This document shows, one piece after another, positions 11,153 through 22,061 of a DNA stretch of 64,000 nucleotides. How positions within the stretch are numbered: position 1 is the first letter of the stretch; each line of letters begins with the position of its first letter. Under the pieces are notes generated by a model. That model was not told where the DNA came from and ran no database searches. It saw only the letters and a program-made list of their open reading frames with translations. Both the position numbers and the translations under genes were made by a program. The DNA is from Hexactinellida sp. DTS-2022 (taxonomy: Eukaryota > Porifera > Hexactinellida), in contig JAPNXP010000002.1 in assembly GCA_028753945.1 (NCBI GenBank), positions 1,860,001 to 1,924,000 of the forward strand. Reading direction: 5' to 3'.

Positions 11153-12930
11153 TTACTTGTTTGCACAAGTGAGACTTCTGTGGCACCTAGAATTATACTT
11201 TAGCTTTGCTTTGAAGCACTTGCATCTGTTAGTTTTACACTTGCTCGGACCACTACAATTGCATTTAATAAAACCTTGTCCACCAGAAGCTGACTGGGCA
11301 TTGACAGCTGTACGAAGTGATACTACGGTCTCAGTGTAAATGCCGGTTTCTGACAACAAGCGTTGAGGACAAAGGTCAAACTGATTTCGGGAATATTGCC
11401 CCTTCAATATACTAGTTTTTACCCCAATTGTATACTGGTCTGTGTTCAGGTCTCTGTGTAATATTACTCCAAGGATATTTCGGGGATCCCCTCTCCCACG
11501 ATCCACTGTCGGGATTGGAACAGCTACATTATCTCCAATTATCCCAGCTTGGAGGTCAAGTCGACTACGTTTCACCATCCTTTCGGCCTGTAACACTTGT
11601 GCCGTGTGAGCAATTTCCCTATTTATGCTGAATTGGACTGTATTCTCTTCAATAACTTGTGATGGAGTTTGATTATGAATGACTTCTTCAAGTGTACTCC
11701 CGGTATCCGAGGGTTGGTTTGCAGTGTTAATATCTGGTAGGGTAAAATCATTTGGAGTAGAATTGTCAGTCGAAACTGGCGGGAAGTCGTCAAAAATCAT
11801 AGCTAGATCATCTTCATTTTCAAGGGTGTTTATCACCTATGTTGGCAGAGACAACGAAGTTAGGCCGACTCGTGCCTCGCACCAAAACATGGCAGAATAA
11901 GGGGAGCACTTTATACCAAAATGATGAGCGGAATTCTTTTGGAACTGCACAAATTTGATTCCAATAGTCCAATCTTGCGTGTTGTTGTCTGCAAGCCAGG
12001 CTACAAGCATATCCTTTATGTCTCCATTTGCGCGTTCAACTGAACCTTGACTTTGTGGGTGGCGCGTCTTCCCATGAACCAGAGCAAGTCTTGGCCATGC
12101 TAGTTTCAGATCTGTAATCACAATTGCTGTAAATTCGGAACCAGGCGTACCAAAAAGCAAAAAAATGTCTAGAAGTTGAAATGCTACTTCAGCTGCACGC
12201 TTCGTTGTGAGAGGTCTGAGACACAGAACTTTGTAAGATGGTCCTGATAAACCAAAATCCATTTGTATTGGGAGTGAGGCATAGATTGCATATCTATTAG
12301 ATCAACTTGACACCTAGACTAGAACTCCTTGGTGAATATGGGACGTACTGACAGGGTTGATAAAAATCACGATATTTTTTTAAAAATCAAAAAAATCAGA
12401 TTTTATTGATTTAAATCAGATTTTTGATTTTAATTGTTTTTTTTGCAATCTATATCACACTGGCTTATATTATTTGGCTAATGGGTTAATTACATTGATA
12501 ATGACTCATTATCAATGCATTTCTTTACTTTTCGCAAAAAACAATAGACATAAAGGATTTAATCAATAAATCTGATTAAAATCATAAAAATTGGATATTT
12601 TTGATATAAATCATGATTCTATTAATAAAAATCATTGATTTAAATCAAACAACCCTGGACGTACAACAACACATATTGTCATAGGTCGCTTCCTTTTCTT
12701 TTGGCACTCCTCACACAGAGATTTGTAGAGTTCCAGGGATTTGGTGGTAATGTTGACATACTTACGTTGGATTTCATTAATCATTCGATTCCGACCACCA
12801 TGTCCAGTCGCAATATGCGCACGTTTGATTACATCAAAGGTGTCATCGAGAGAAACATAATAAAGGGGGTGATCAACCAAATTAGTACGTTTCTTGATAA
12901 GCTTCTCCACGTCACCACATTTGAGTACCT
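11153..12930 (-). pseudogene. KRBA2-like integrase (DDE) with cysteine-rich tail
   Basis: Order on the minus strand: an H2C2 zinc finger (HIATGHGGRNRMINEIQ..SLCEECQKKRKRP); an integrase core starting QVDLIDMQS (first Asp); then QGSVERANGDIKDML (Glu); then IIGDNVAVPIPTVDRG; finally a Cys-rich tail KCNCSGPSKCKTNRCKCF ending at 11153. This matches KRBA2-like integrases, a Ginger/gypsy-integrase-related family of animal DNA transposons. Damage: the segment that should carry the second catalytic Asp (SDNG) is deleted between LFGTP and SEFTA; TAG stops at 12319-12321 and 11837-11839; a frameshift near 12220; and a MITE at 12349-12656. TTTATTTAG before YEVLKCGDVEKL at 12930 looks like a splice acceptor. 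The element is inactive. Confidence 0.75.
12349..12656. mobile_element. hAT-type MITE, 308 bp, 8-bp duplication GGACGTAC
   Basis: Flanked by exact GGACGTAC at 12341-12348 and 12657-12664. Removing it and one duplicate rejoins the integrase codons (..CVVVRP then IFTKEF..). The ends carry AGGGTTG in inverted orientation; the interior is dominated by AAAAATCA/TGATTTAAATCA repeats. Confidence 0.8.
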
Positions 12931-13008
12931 CGTATCTAAATAAATAATATTAATTAAGTAGAATCAAGAGTGACAAAATTTTTGTGATTTTTAATTACTT
13001 ACTTGGAT

Positions 13009-13456
13009 CAGGGTTGTATCAACTCATTTTGAGTTGGCAGAATCAACTCATTTTCTTGAATGAGTTGAATGAGTTGGTGACAGCAATATGAATGAGTTGA
13101 ATGAGTTGGTAGACAAAAAATGAGTTGATACAACCCTACTTCCGACCATGGCCAGACAACTTTCACTTTGTCGTAACATTAATGCGTAGGGAGAACCCAA
13201 TTTGGCCGGATCACTTTTGAGAGCCGACCGACGCAGCTGTAAATGTATTATTAAACTGAAGATTTAAGATATACGTTAGTTACAATTAGTTTAATAAAAA
13301 ATGAGTTGGCAGAATCAACTCATTTTCTTGAATGAGTTGAATGAGTTGGTAACAGCAAAATGAATGAGTTGAATGAGTTGGTGAAGGAAATTTGAATGAG
13401 TTGGTAGACAAAAAATGAGTTGTTTTGCCAACTCAAAATGAGTTGATACAACCCTG
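13009..13456. mobile_element. hAT-type MITE with ATGAGTTG minisatellite, duplication ACTTGGAT
   Basis: Starts CAGGGTTGTATCAACTCATT and ends with its reverse complement. Exact ACTTGGAT at 13001-13008 and 13457-13464. The interior repeats GAATGAGTTG units in two blocks separated by about 150 bp of unrelated DNA. Confidence 0.85.
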
Positions 13457-13471
13457 ACTTGGATATAAGAT

Positions 13472-13987
13472 TAGTGCTGCGAACTGAAACTGAATTAAAA
13501 CTGAAATACTTTTAGCGATTTTCTAAACTGTAACTGAAATGTATTTTTCTCCAACTGAAATTAAAACTGAAATTAAATTACTTCAAATTCAATTCCGGTT
13601 TGCAGCACTAGTCAGGCGGCATAAAATGAAATTAGAAAAAATGAAACTAAATTATGTTGTCTGCAGACCTTGGAACCTAGATTAAGCGATTACGATTATT
13701 TATTGCATAGAGTATAATAAGGGTTAGTAATAATTAAAGGTTTAGTCGTAAAATAGGTGAAAGTTGTGAATACAAAACTAAGTACTGACTGTGGTAAAAT
13801 TGTAACCGAAATGAAAATTGTAACTGAAATGAAAACTGTAACTGAATGAAAACTGTAACTGAATGAAAACTGTAACTGAATTAAGACTGTAACTGAAATG
13901 AAAACTGTAACTGTAACTGAAATGAAACTAAAACTGTAACTAACTGTAACTGAATTGAATCAAATTTAATTCCAGTTCGCAGCACTA
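13472..13987. mobile_element. hAT-type MITE with AACTGAAA repeats, duplication TATAAGAT
   Basis: TAGTGCTGCGAACTG at the left and CAGTTCGCAGCACTA at the right. Exact TATAAGAT at 13464-13471 and 13988-13995. Repeated TGTAACTGAAATGAAAAC units fill the flanks of the interior. Its left duplication shares base 13464 with the previous element's right duplication. Confidence 0.87.
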
Positions 13988-14193
13988 TATAAGATAGTAG
14001 TCAGTTCTACATTTCGTAAGACTGTTGGAAGAGGCAGATTTATACTGTCTTTGATTATAAAGTATTCATCCTTTTGGATAAGATACTTCTTACATTCATC
14101 GTATGGTTTCACCAATTCTCGCTTGAATATCTCTTCTAGCTCCAGGCTTTCTGAATACATGTCCAGAATAGCAGTAAGTTGACAGTTAGACAA
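13988..14193 (-). pseudogene. Possible N-terminal exon of the KRBA2-like element
   Basis: A minus-strand frame (LELEEIFKRELVKPYDECKKY..) in the same orientation as the integrase and upstream of it. It is interrupted by the TATAAGAT insertion. The composition looks coding, but no diagnostic motif was recognised and the splice to the H2C2 exon could not be phased. It could be chance. Confidence 0.35.
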
Positions 14194-14531
14194 TATTAAA
14201 TTTTAAATGAGATCTATTTATATCACATTCTTAAGTCACACGCTCTTTTGAAGAGGCACCAAGAAATCAGGGGTAATCCATCAAGAATAGATGTTTACCT
14301 TATCACAGATATGTGTTAGCACTAATTCGAAAGCCATACATTTATTGATTTTAAGAAAACCGATCATTTGGATGTTTTCAATTCGTTAATAGCACAGATT
14401 TGTTTAGTTAGTGTCGAAAATTCAGGGATCTCATTAGTGATTTCAGGAAATCACTAAGTCTTTAATTTAAGAATTCCACGAAATTACAAGATATTTCAGT
14501 AAATTCGTGAGTTACATGAGTGAATAGTTAA

Positions 14532-14568
14532 TACGCGAAATCCCTGAAATTTTCAGGGATTTCGCGTA
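14532..14568. repeat. Near-perfect palindrome, 18-bp arms
   Basis: TACGCGAAATCCCTGAAA at 14532-14549, one-base spacer, exact reverse complement at 14551-14568. Lies just outside the right inverted arm of the KRBA2-like element. Confidence 0.9.
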
Positions 14569-14603
14569 ATCACTGGTTTCACTATCTTACTGTAACATAT
14601 ATA

Positions 14604-14790
14604 CAGTCGACTCCGCTTAATTGGGTCACATCGGGAAACCAGGTCATTTTGACCCGATTAAGCGGAGAAACAGATTAACCGAAAATATTTTAAGCCAAAC
14701 TGTAATTCCGTCCCATAAATCCGGTGAAATTTTGACCCTATTAAGCTGAGAAACCGATTAAACAGTGTCCCGATTAAGCGGAGTCTACTG
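14604..14790. mobile_element. Mariner-type MITE, 187 bp
   Basis: CAGTCGACTCCGCTTAATTG at the left and its near reverse complement at the right. TA flanks at 14602-14603 and 14791-14792. Internal GATTAAGCGGAG motifs repeat. Confidence 0.85.
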
Positions 14791-14792
14791 TA

Positions 14793-14826
14793 CATATACA
14801 CCCATCATTGTGTTTTAATATATAGA
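14793..14826 (-). mobile_element. Helitron 5' terminus
   Basis: On the minus strand it starts TCTATATATTAAAACACAAT after an A, closely matching the 5' end of the 10226-10987 Helitron. No matching 3' end was found, so it is a solo terminus or a truncated copy. Confidence 0.55.
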
Positions 14827-14829
14827 TTA

Positions 14830-15535
14830 TGCTGCTATAAGCATTAATTAGGAATACAAATTATTGCTGTTCAAATAGTTTTGGCCGTTTAGTCTATATA
14901 AGATTATGTATGTAACTATATGTGTAATTGTACCTATCATGGCGGGCTCTGGGGAGTCAGGATCCCTTAGGTCGTTGATGTTCTAGCATCCTGTGGAGTG
15001 AAAGATGACCCAGGTGATAAGGATATAAATTTAATGTACTTTATATGTTTAATCCATTAGTAGCTTAATCATTGGCCTCCGAATTGTCGTCGCTATCATG
15101 ACGACGTGCATTCTGGAGCGGACGCAGCCTAGGGTAATCTCGATCTTGGAACGAATTGACCTTTCTGATCGACCTTCAACCTTGGACGGGCAAAGTTTAA
15201 AGAATTTGCCCCAAAACTTGTCCCCCCTTAGGAAATATCTCATTCCTACAAAGAACGGCGCCTTTGGTTGACATATACAAGCTTGTTTTCCATCCAGATT
15301 GGAACTACATAGTGTATCACTTGTACTCGAGTTTTTTTCGTTCATTTTTGAAATGTAGTTGCTCTTTCGATAAAGCGAGAAATTCAAAGAAATTCATAGA
15401 TCACAGACCATAAGATTTTAAATTTACTTTGTTGGGAATTTTTCAGCATGGTTATCGCCTCAACGATCAGAATAGTTTACCACATAGACAATTTTATGAA
15501 CTATTTCAACTAGAATATATATATTAGTTTGTATG
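14830..15535. other. Intronic stretch without recognised gene
   Basis: A 112-codon minus frame at 15049-15387 has no recognised motif, and the surrounding bases show no splice signals that would support it. Confidence 0.4.
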
Positions 15536-15655
15536 TTCCAAGTTGATTGAAGAAACTGGACGGTTTAAAAATCTGATTTTTGGCATATAGGGATAACCTT
15601 TGGCACCCGCCAACAATTTGAGGTTTCCACTCAAAATTTCTCACACCTCGACTCC
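15536..15655 (+). mobile_element. Helitron internal fragment
   Basis: Shares GGCACCCGCCAACAA and CTCAAAATTTCTCACACCTC with the CTAG-ended family. Both ends are missing. Confidence 0.65.
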
Positions 15656-16078
15656 CAACCCCAACATCGGCGCCTATGATGTCAACAAAGAAGCCTTGCA
15701 AAAAAATGACAAATTTATAGAGTAACCCAAAATCCTGTAAAATATAAAATTTTAATTAAATTCAAATACACTGCATTTGGCTGTTTCGCTGACATATTTA
15801 TGAGTGTAAAGTTGGCCTAAAAAGAGTGGAAGTATAATTTTGTAGTCTACTGAGTAGGGTTAGTTGACTTAGTTCAAAGTGTCAATTCCTATCAATTTCA
15901 AACTGAATCTAGCATATTTTGGTATCAGTTGTCAGAGGAGATATGGAGGTTTACTTCAATGTCTTTTGATTATCGTATATTCCCTAAATAACAGATATAT
16001 TAGTAATAATTGATCATACAGTAACTTCTCACAAGCAGTGGCGGATTATCATTGAGGCTAATGAGGCTGAAGCCTCAG

Positions 16079-18772
16079 CAGAGTTGCATGCGGGGCGGAC
16101 CGGCCCGCAAGCCCGTGGGCTGCCCTCGGGCCGGTCCGCGGTTGCGGGCTGAGTATAATTATCAGCCTGCGGGCTTTGCGGGCCGAGTTTTTTTGTTGCG
16201 GGCCTTAAGCCTGCAGCAGGCCCGCACAATACCTGATAGTACTGAGTTTATACTTAACTAATGTAAAATATTTACTAGATATTAGTCGTCCATCCTAACG
16301 ATAGTTGATCTGCTAAAATTATATAATTGAACTTCTATGTTTTGAAGAATTGACTATTCCTATACAATGTTGATGACTTGTAATTGTTACCTCTATGTAA
16401 GTATTCCCATTAGTACCACAATGAATAGATGCATTATAATTTTGACACAAATAGTGAATACATACACCACTCATTGAGTGGTGTGAGTGGCACTCAATGT
16501 AAATTGTTATCTATTGAGGCGCGAAGTGACGATAACATCTGAGGGTTCATTGATTTACGCGTTCTATAAATTCAATATCTCTACCTGATAGTTATACAAA
16601 TACAACGACAACCTGATTCAGAAATGGCTACTGAACTACTCGAAACTACACATCCTTCTCGATCAGAGGTAGAATTTATCTTGAAGAATAATCCGCAAAG
16701 TGCAGAACTATTCGTCAACCCAAATAGCCATTCAGAAGTTTGGGGAGGCTGCAGACTAATTAGGATAGACCGATTCCCAGTGAATGATCAATGCACCTGT
16801 ATTCGCTGTATGAAGGTGTTTTCCTGTTCTCGAAATGCAGGAACATCTCATCTAATTCGACATCAGAAAAGCTGCGGGACCTCTGACATACGCACGCAAA
16901 GAACCATTAAGCAGTTCACTAAAGTACATCTCAAGCTAACTAAAGAAGAGGCAGATTCAATCAAGGAATCCCAGTTGGCGATATGTACATTGGGTTACCA
17001 AAGCTTTCACTCTCTGGAGTCTGAGGGTTTGCGCAAAATTGCACAAACATTTGTTGATTTGGGAGCGAAGAGAGGCCGTTTTGAGGCATCTATCACTGAA
17101 GGTACACTTTTTGGACGAAATGCTGTGCAACACCATTGCTTGTCGAAAGCCGCTACACTACAGAACAAGCTGAAAGATGCGCTGGTTGAGCCGATATCTG
17201 CCTCCGCAGTTGCGCTTACTACTGACATGTGGACAGATAAAAATTGAGTTACCTGGACGTACACACTTTCTGGATCACTGATGATTTCAAAATGGAGCAC
17301 AGTCTATTGGCAGTTGACCATTTCGGAACAGACTCCCACACTGGTGACAACATCTTGGAACTCTACAGCCACATTGTTGAAGAATATGGCCTTGTCAGCG
17401 TCCTCGCCTGTTGTCACGGACAAAGGGTCTAACATGGTCGCTGGATTACGTGATGCCCCAAGAATTGACTCCGCTTGCCATCGTCTACACACTGTCTTCA
17501 ATGACGCATACAAAGAAACCCAGAATCAGTGCCCAAAGATGAAAGAATATGAAGAAGCTACATGTATTCTCTGCAAATACGTGAAATAGGCTATAGGTAT
17601 TCAAGAAACTTTACCTGTATCAATTAAACATGGGGGAAATACACGTCCGTGGACATCAATCTACCGCCGTTCACACAGCATTGACAAAAGTTACATTAAA
17701 CTCTCAGAGAAGCTGACAGAGAGAGGGCGACTGACAATTCTAGCTGCTGTCGACAAGTGCCTAAATGACGAAGTAAGGGATGTAGCAGAGTTGTTCAGTG
17801 ATGTTTTTGAGAACCTGCAGTACAGCAGACGTCCGACAATTAATATTGTGATCCCTCCATATTATAATGCCATGGGAACCATCGACGAGCAGGACAGTAT
17901 TGAAATAGCAGCTTTTAAAGACAACCTTATTCTACTTTTACAAGAGAAATTTTACACTTCGATAACCCAATATCATTGGATCGCCACCTTTCTTGACCCA
18001 GGGTTTAAGTCATTCAGTTTCTTACCTAACTCCACCTCTGCGGACAAGAAGTTCAAAAGAGATCTGCTAAAAGACATCCCAGAATGGTTGGCTACACTGC
18101 ACGGTGACGGTCTGCAACAGATCAACAGCGAAGCGGTACAGGAATCACTTCCCTCATCCATCGAATTAACTGAGACAGAGATAGATGAACCACCAAAAAA
18201 GAAAACCAAATCTTTGTTGGCATCCATGCGAGACACCTGCCAACCGTCTAAAGCACACTCAGGATGCAACACTTACTTTAAAGGAGGAGTGTGAAATCTA
18301 TCTAGCTGGTGAGGTTACAGCTGACTACATATGATGAAGATGATCCTCTAACATATTGGGCCACCGTCCACCGCCGTGTCCCCATCTTAGGGAAACTAGT
18401 TCGCCAAGTCCTCTGTTGTCCAGCCAGTTCGCTCAATCAGAACGAGACTTTTCGCATACCGGACTTATAATAACCGCTAGGAGATCTCTGCTTTCCCCGA
18501 AATATGTGTCTGCATTAGAATTTATTGCTTCAGCCCATCGTGCAGGATTCTGTTAAGATTATTCTTTAGTTTATTAAAATACCTTTAGTCTTTCTCAATA
18601 CGTATTCTCTGTAGTACACAAACATTTATATGGCGAAACAAATGTTCTGGATATTCGCGGGCTGGGCCGCGGGTAAAATTTAGTATAACTGCGGGCCGCG
18701 GGCAGGGCTGCGGGCTGGATTTACTCAAATAGCGGGCCGCGGTTACGAAATTCCGGCCCGCGTGCAACTCTG
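16079..18772 (+). mobile_element. hAT transposon (inner), 2,694 bp, duplication AGCCTCAG
   Basis: Ends CAGAGTTGCATGCGGG.. and ..CCCGCGTGCAACTCTG. Exact AGCCTCAG at 16071-16078 and 18773-18780. Both sub-terminal regions are GC-rich arrays of GCGGGCC-type motifs, possible transposase binding sites, against an AT-rich background. It carries the BED-finger transposase remnant 16624-18556. Confidence 0.9.
16624..18556 (+). pseudogene. BED-finger hAT transposase, broken
   Basis: Begins at ATG 16624. BED zinc finger residues CTCIRCMKVF and HLIRHQKSC lie at about residues 59-87. The first catalytic region is TTDMWTDKN (near 17247); the second is VTDKGSNMVAGLR with ACHRLHTV (17420-17500). Then comes KHGGNTRPWTSIYRR, and finally the hAT dimerisation motif SERDFSHTGLIITARRS..LSPKYV at 18436-18530. 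This is the ordinary domain order of ZBED/hAT transposases, which cut and paste DNA in the nucleus. Breaks: a frameshift at about 17247, another near 17390, an in-frame TAG at 17587, and further shifts around 18290-18440. Inactive, but all domains can be aligned, so the copy is moderately young. Confidence 0.88.
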
Positions 18773-19274
18773 AGCCTCAGGCCTCATAATTTGGGGGGCC
18801 TCAAAATAATATGATGAGTCAAAAACCCCATCCTATTTAGACTATTCTTCCTGCCCCCCCGGTTATATAATTATACTGCGTCGTTGTCAATAAACTGTGA
18901 TGAGGAGTTCTTAAATTATATTTACCCATAATGTTGAGATTGTTTGTAATGTATAATAATGTAGTTCCCTCATTTTTGTGAAATCATATTCTAGAAATTT
19001 CAGGTTATTTCTAGAATGTGTAGTTTCTTCATGACGTAATCATAGAAGTTGCAAGGAAGGAAGGAAGGAACAATTCATTTGATTCCTTAACTTAATATAT
19101 TCAATATTATTCACCGTTAGCTGAGAAATTATATGTTTCTTACGTGTATGAGGTCAGGTAATCGGTGTATATAGCAACTTATTGTTTATCAAAAAATGTG
19201 TCAGTATATAAGAGGGGCCTCAAAGGCAATTAGCCTCAGGCCCCAAGTGCAGTTAATCCGCCACTGCTCACAAG

Positions 19275-20280
19275 GAGAATTTGCGGCACACAATCGTTAG
19301 TACCACTTACAAATTAAAAAGAGATCTTGCTGTTGTACATATAGGCAATTCTTAGTTCATTAGTTAATTAGTTCTCCGTTAATGATGTATATTGAATTGT
19401 GGGTGTAGCCGCAATAATAATAATAATCCTCAAACAACAACAGACCAACCTGGTTCATCTGTCTCAATCATCTCGCTCTAATTGCTTGTATAATTGCCAT
19501 TCTACTCAGCATTGGCGGCATCGAGATCAATCCTGAGCCTAGCACCCCAACTCAATATACTCACATAAACAAGGTGATTAGACTGATTTATGTCATGAAT
19601 AAGGATAAACAAAATTGTTATTTTTTATAACTACCAGAGGGATCAAGTCCATTATCGACGACTCCTCTCCAAAACACTATCATGTGAACAATTAGTTCAG
19701 TCCCTGTCTGTCAGCTCAATATCGCCTAGTTCTATTTGGGGTTCCATCTGTAAGAAGGTATACTCGTGTAAAAGCCTGATAAGAGACACAGCTTGTATTT
19801 GAAATGGAGAAAGAACTCTCATAAGATAAGAACCCTAGTGAAAGATGGTTTAAACAAAGTTATGGCATTAGTAATTCTCCCTAGTTCAGATAACAGTTTC
19901 AAGTAAGTTGTAGCCTTAAGTTTACTGTAAGTATACTGTAATGAATTTACGAAGAGTGTAAGTAAGAATCGTAAATTCGTGGACTATGTAGTGAAATCAT
20001 ATATGAAGATAAATTCTACGAGGTTATTTGCTGCAGCCTAATTGTTACAGACGGATATTTGGATGGGTAATAAATAGATGGTATTCTCAGGTAGAAGTGC
20101 TAAACAAATTGATAATTTGGTCGTTAAAAAGAAGGCAAATCTCAGGAAAAGGTATTGGATAAGATCTGGCCAAAAGCAGACGGAAATGAAACAAGCACAG
20201 ATTAATTTTAGAAAATAACTGGATGCCATGATTTCTTCTAGGATTGGAAAAAAAACATGTTTGATTTTCTGATAGTGCTG
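19275..20280. other. Intronic stretch, nothing recognised
   Basis: No supported gene or element. The 83-codon minus frame at 20038-20289 is hydrophobic and lacks any motif. Confidence 0.45.
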
Positions 20281-20284
20281 TTTT

Positions 20285-20373
20285 GACAAAAACTGTCCGG
20301 GCGGACAGTTTTTGTCACATTTAGCAAAAATGTTAGCTACAAAAACCGTCCGGGCGGACAGTTTTTGTCAAAT
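20285..20373. repeat. Tandem GACAAAAACTGTCCGG palindromes
   Basis: GACAAAAACTGTCCG at 20285-20299 has its exact reverse complement at 20302-20316. A second, slightly imperfect copy lies at about 20340-20370. Related half-sites occur at 21260-21310 and 21460. Confidence 0.8.
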
Positions 20374-20744
20374 CTAGCCAAACGATACGATTACAAGGAA
20401 ATTAAAATGTCATAAAGGGGCCTCACTCAGTTATGCTTGGTTCTTGGACTGCCCTCAGAGATGGAACATAAAAGTGCATTGCTTATATTCAAGGGAAATA
20501 TTGTCGTGGGGAACAGTATCCTCTAGAAAATAATGTTCGGGGAAACATTTTTTCCTAAGAAATAGTGTACGGCAACAAAAATATAGGGTAACAGGATCCA
20601 TAATGACACCCGCCACTTATAGTTGTCAGCATATTACGCAAGAAAGAGAATCTGTGATAATACAGTAAATAAGTATACTAGAAAATGACAAGTGAGAATC
20701 TAACTTTGTTTTAACTCATCTAATGATCGAATACAGACTATACA

Positions 20745-21135
20745 CAGGGATGGAAACAGCCAAGCTGTTAACAGCCACTGGCTGTTAACAGCAAGTGAAA
20801 ATCGAAGCTGTTAACAGTTAGATGCTGACCAATGCAATAATTGAAATATTATTATACGTATAATCATTTAGTTTCATTTTCACTGTTATGTAAACACGAT
20901 ATGCAATTCGAATCTAAACATTTTTGAGTATTACTTTCTTTGCTTGTCCCTTTTCCTTAATTTTACTGATACAATTATTGAATTTTAACAGCTTGAATTG
21001 GCTGTTAACAGCTAGAATTGGCTATTAACAGCTCACATTGGCTGTTAACAGCTTAAAGGCGACTTAAATGCAGTTAAGGTTGAATGCCAATTGGGGACGA
21101 ATTCTTAGCTGTTAACAGCAGATTCACCACCCCTG
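20745..21135. mobile_element. hAT-like MITE built of GTTAAC palindromes
   Basis: Left CAGGGATGGAAACAGC, right CACCACCCCTG in inverted sense. At least seven GCTGTTAACAGC or near copies lie inside, several as the 14-bp perfect palindrome AGCTGTTAACAGCT. No clean target duplication. The same motifs recur inside the 58331-59500 element. Confidence 0.6.
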
Positions 21136-21139
21136 AATA

Positions 21140-21251
21140 CAGTATAACCTTGATCATCCGAACTCTTTGGGATCACTCAAAACAAGTTGGGACAATTAGG
21201 AAAAAACACATTGTATTAAATCAACCAAGGGTTCCCGGATATTCAGGATTG
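21140..21251. mobile_element. Mariner-type MITE, about 112 bp
   Basis: CAGTATAACCTTGATCATCC at the left and an imperfect inverse (GGATATTCAGGATTG) at the right, between TA 21138-21139 and TA 21252-21253. Confidence 0.5.
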
Positions 21252-21479
21252 TATTTAGTTTTTGTCAAAACAACGTTTTTTGCTAAATTTGACAAAAACT
21301 ATCCGGGAACATAAGCGGAAAGTTATCTAAAAATTCCTAAAATCTGGGGGGGGCGAGACCTGTCAATTGTTGGTTGTACATATTACAACTATGGGGCCTA
21401 GTTGTAAATTTGGGGGGGCGCGCCCCCCCTGCCCTCCCACTTTTCAGCCCATTTTTGTAGCCGGACAGCTTTTGTCAAA

Positions 21480-21755
21480 AAATTGCCACCAAAGAAAATT
21501 ATCATGGCATCATTACTATAAAGGTGTTAAACGATATCAGAAAGGAGATTCGGAAAGTAACGACACTTAGTGTTCAGGAATTTCCTTTTAGCTCACATTA
21601 TTTCAGAGATCTACTAGTTTCAGCATTGATATATTAGGTGACGCGTCTGTAATGTGCATGTTGGATGTGTCCACACAACGCCAACCAGCACACTAGAAAT
21701 GTCGAATTCACAAAATTGCAGAAATATATTTTTGACGATGTCATCATCACCTGAC
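21480..21755. repeat. Diverged fragment of the 59.5-64 kb repeat
   Basis: Aligns by eye with 63030-63300: GGTGTTAAA..CAGAAAGG.., CGACACTTAG/CGACCCTTAG, TTTAGCTCAC.TT, GACGATGTCATCATCACCT in the same order. Confidence 0.6.
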
Positions 21756-22061
21756 CTTATTTTATTAAGTTAACTTTAATCCATCTGCGAGAGATTTTGA
21801 GACATAGTACTACTGTATTAGCAAACCATGGATGTGATATTAGAAATTATACAGTGATATTTTGAGACGCTATAAAGGAATTTTTGGTTATTTTACTTTT
21901 ATAATTAATTTAACAATACTATGATTTTGAGATCATAGAAAAGATAAACCATATACTATTATATAATTTACTATATAAGAAACTTAATACGTATATGCAT
22001 TAATTAAAAACGTCTTATCCATTTACAACAAACAAACAATCAACTATATTCTTATTTTGAA

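Larger units (their letters stand above)
10988..14530 (-). mobile_element. Inverted-arm element carrying a KRBA2-like integrase
   Basis: Positions 10988-11100 (TACTTCACGAATTTACTGAA.. AGTGATTTCCTGAAAT) and the reverse complement of roughly 14400-14530 are clearly homologous over more than 110 bp. They bracket the integrase pseudogene, so they may be the terminal repeats of the integrase-bearing DNA transposon. The outermost ends cannot be fixed: the left one abuts a Helitron insertion and no target duplication was found. Confidence 0.5.
16036..19266. mobile_element. hAT-type MITE (outer) split by a larger hAT
   Basis: Ends CAGTGGCGGATTATC.. and ..GTTAATCCGCCACTG. Exact 8-bp duplication CTCACAAG at 16028-16035 and 19267-19274. 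Excluding the inner element and its extra duplicate leaves about 529 bp without coding capacity, so this is a non-autonomous copy that served as landing site. Confidence 0.88.

Noticed and set aside
15049..15387. 112-codon minus-strand frame
   Set aside because: No motif, no splice signal, no neighbour to give context.
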